Source: an uncultured Oxalobacteraceae bacterium (lineage in GTDB: Bacteria; Pseudomonadota; Gammaproteobacteria; Burkholderiales; Burkholderiaceae_D). From it: a stretch of 6,857 bases of DNA. Each line of letters opens with the position of its first letter. Position 1 is the first letter of the stretch. Shown piece after piece: positions 6,389-6,857 of this stretch. The DNA lies in NCBI GenBank assembly GCA_937996605.1, contig CALKVB010000460.1, forward strand, positions 1 to 6,857. Direction: 5' to 3'. Made by a program: the position numbers and the translations under genes. Below the pieces are notes generated by a model, which saw only the letters and a program-made list of their open reading frames with translations, was not told the DNA's origin and did not search any database.

Positions 6389-6807
6389 GTGTCGATATGG
6401 GAGTCACAGCAGGAGCGAGAGTGGCGCCATCGCTTAACGCAGTTATTGCTCAATAATGCAAATTGCATGCAAGCTTTGCAGGCAGCGCAGCAGTTAGGTT
6501 TGGCATCATGGGCGATTGGTGCAGGCGCTATTCGATCACTAGTGTGGGACGAACTCCATGGTTTCGTGGTGCCAACTCCCGTGTCAGATTGGGACCTTGT
6601 GTACTATGATGTCGCTGGTAATGAAGCGGATGAAGAAGGCTTGAAGCAGCGCCTGCTTGCGCTCTGTCCTGGGTTTAATTGGGATGTAGTGAATCAAGCG
6701 ATGGTACATCGATGGTTGTCACTGCAAAACGCGAGACCCATACCTGCCTTGCTTAGCTTGGAGGAGGGTATTGCATCTTGGCCAGAAACGGCAACTTGCG
6801 TAGCCGC
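6389..6807 (+). CDS. PF06042-type nucleotidyltransferase family protein, 3' truncated at contig end
   Basis: The gene starts with GTG at 6389, preceded by GGGAGAG (6378-6384 region) at good spacing; the protein begins MSIWESQQ. Genuine sequence covers 139 complete codons. Motifs are GAGAIRSLVWDELHG (residues 44-58), the SDWDLVYYD acidic motif with D67 and D69 as likely metal ligands, FNWDVVNQAMVH (96-107) and the start of the WPETATCVA block (131-139). Together these match the bacterial nucleotidyltransferase-like family once called DUF925, which has about 190 residues, so roughly 50 are missing. The biochemical role of the family is poorly known. The apparent end DRKSVV with a TAG at 6827-6829 is translated adapter, not protein. 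It lies 56 bp after the Mo subunit and may be a separate unit. It is not MocA-like by its motifs, so a role in cofactor maturation is not supported. Confidence 0.85.
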
Positions 6808-6857
6808 AGATCGGAAGAGCGTCGTGTAGGGAAAGAGTGTCTTCGCCTGTGTAGATC
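6808..6857. other. Illumina TruSeq adapter contamination with i5 index
   Basis: From 6808 the sequence is the reverse complement of the TruSeq universal (P5-side) adapter. It opens with AGATCGGAAGAGC and runs through the 33-base read-primer part to 6840. It is followed by the 8-base index CTTCGCCT (6841-6848; reverse complement AGGCGAAG, which I recall as TruSeq D505) and then GTGTAGATC (6849-6857), the start of the P5 flow-cell part. All 50 bases are in the expected order. This is a library artefact left at the contig end, and genomic sequence stops at about 6807. Confidence 0.98.

Noticed and set aside
6806..6829. Natural C-terminus of the nucleotidyltransferase
   Set aside because: The bases from 6808 are adapter, so the last residues and the stop are artefacts.

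Overview
The window reads as the end of a draft contig from a Gram-negative proteobacterium. By gene content and protein style it is most likely a betaproteobacterium of the Burkholderiales/Oxalobacteraceae kind, but this is an inference of low to moderate confidence because no rRNA or marker gene is present. The presence of Sec and Tat export signals and a periplasmic-type molybdenum hydroxylase fits a Gram-negative cell. Every base from 6808 to 6857 is Illumina TruSeq adapter sequence, not genome.

Layout: (1) 1-276, plus strand: the 3' end of a DoxX-like small membrane protein, cut by the window start. (2) 277-441: a short gap with an 11-bp imperfect hairpin that resembles a dispersed palindromic repeat. 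(3) 442-2426, minus strand: a LytS/LytTR-type two-component system. The four-TM histidine kinase is read first and overlaps the response regulator by four bases. (4) 2427-2624: a divergent intergenic region with a promoter-like sequence for the kinase, two abutting palindromes, and three tandem 10-bp purine-rich repeats ending in the Shine-Dalgarno of the next gene. (5) 2625-6332, plus strand: a tightly spaced three-gene cluster. It encodes an exported metallo-beta-lactamase-fold hydrolase very like methyl parathion hydrolase, a [2Fe-2S] subunit, and a Tat-exported molybdopterin subunit of the isoquinoline 1-oxidoreductase (IorAB) type. (6) 6389-6807: the first 139 codons of a PF06042-type nucleotidyltransferase, broken by the adapter.

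How the genes may work together: the hydrolase and the molybdenum hydroxylase both appear to act in the periplasm and are probably co-transcribed. This suggests a short catabolic or detoxification route in which an ester or lactone is opened and an aromatic, N-heterocyclic or aldehyde compound is oxidised. The divergent LytTR system is the obvious candidate regulator. The family assignments rest on clear motifs; the pathway and the regulatory link are inference. No classical CRISPR array, transposon, tRNA or rRNA is seen. The most distinctive points are the MPH-like enzyme joined to a two-subunit Mo hydroxylase, the structured divergent promoter region, and the adapter-made false C-terminus on the last gene.
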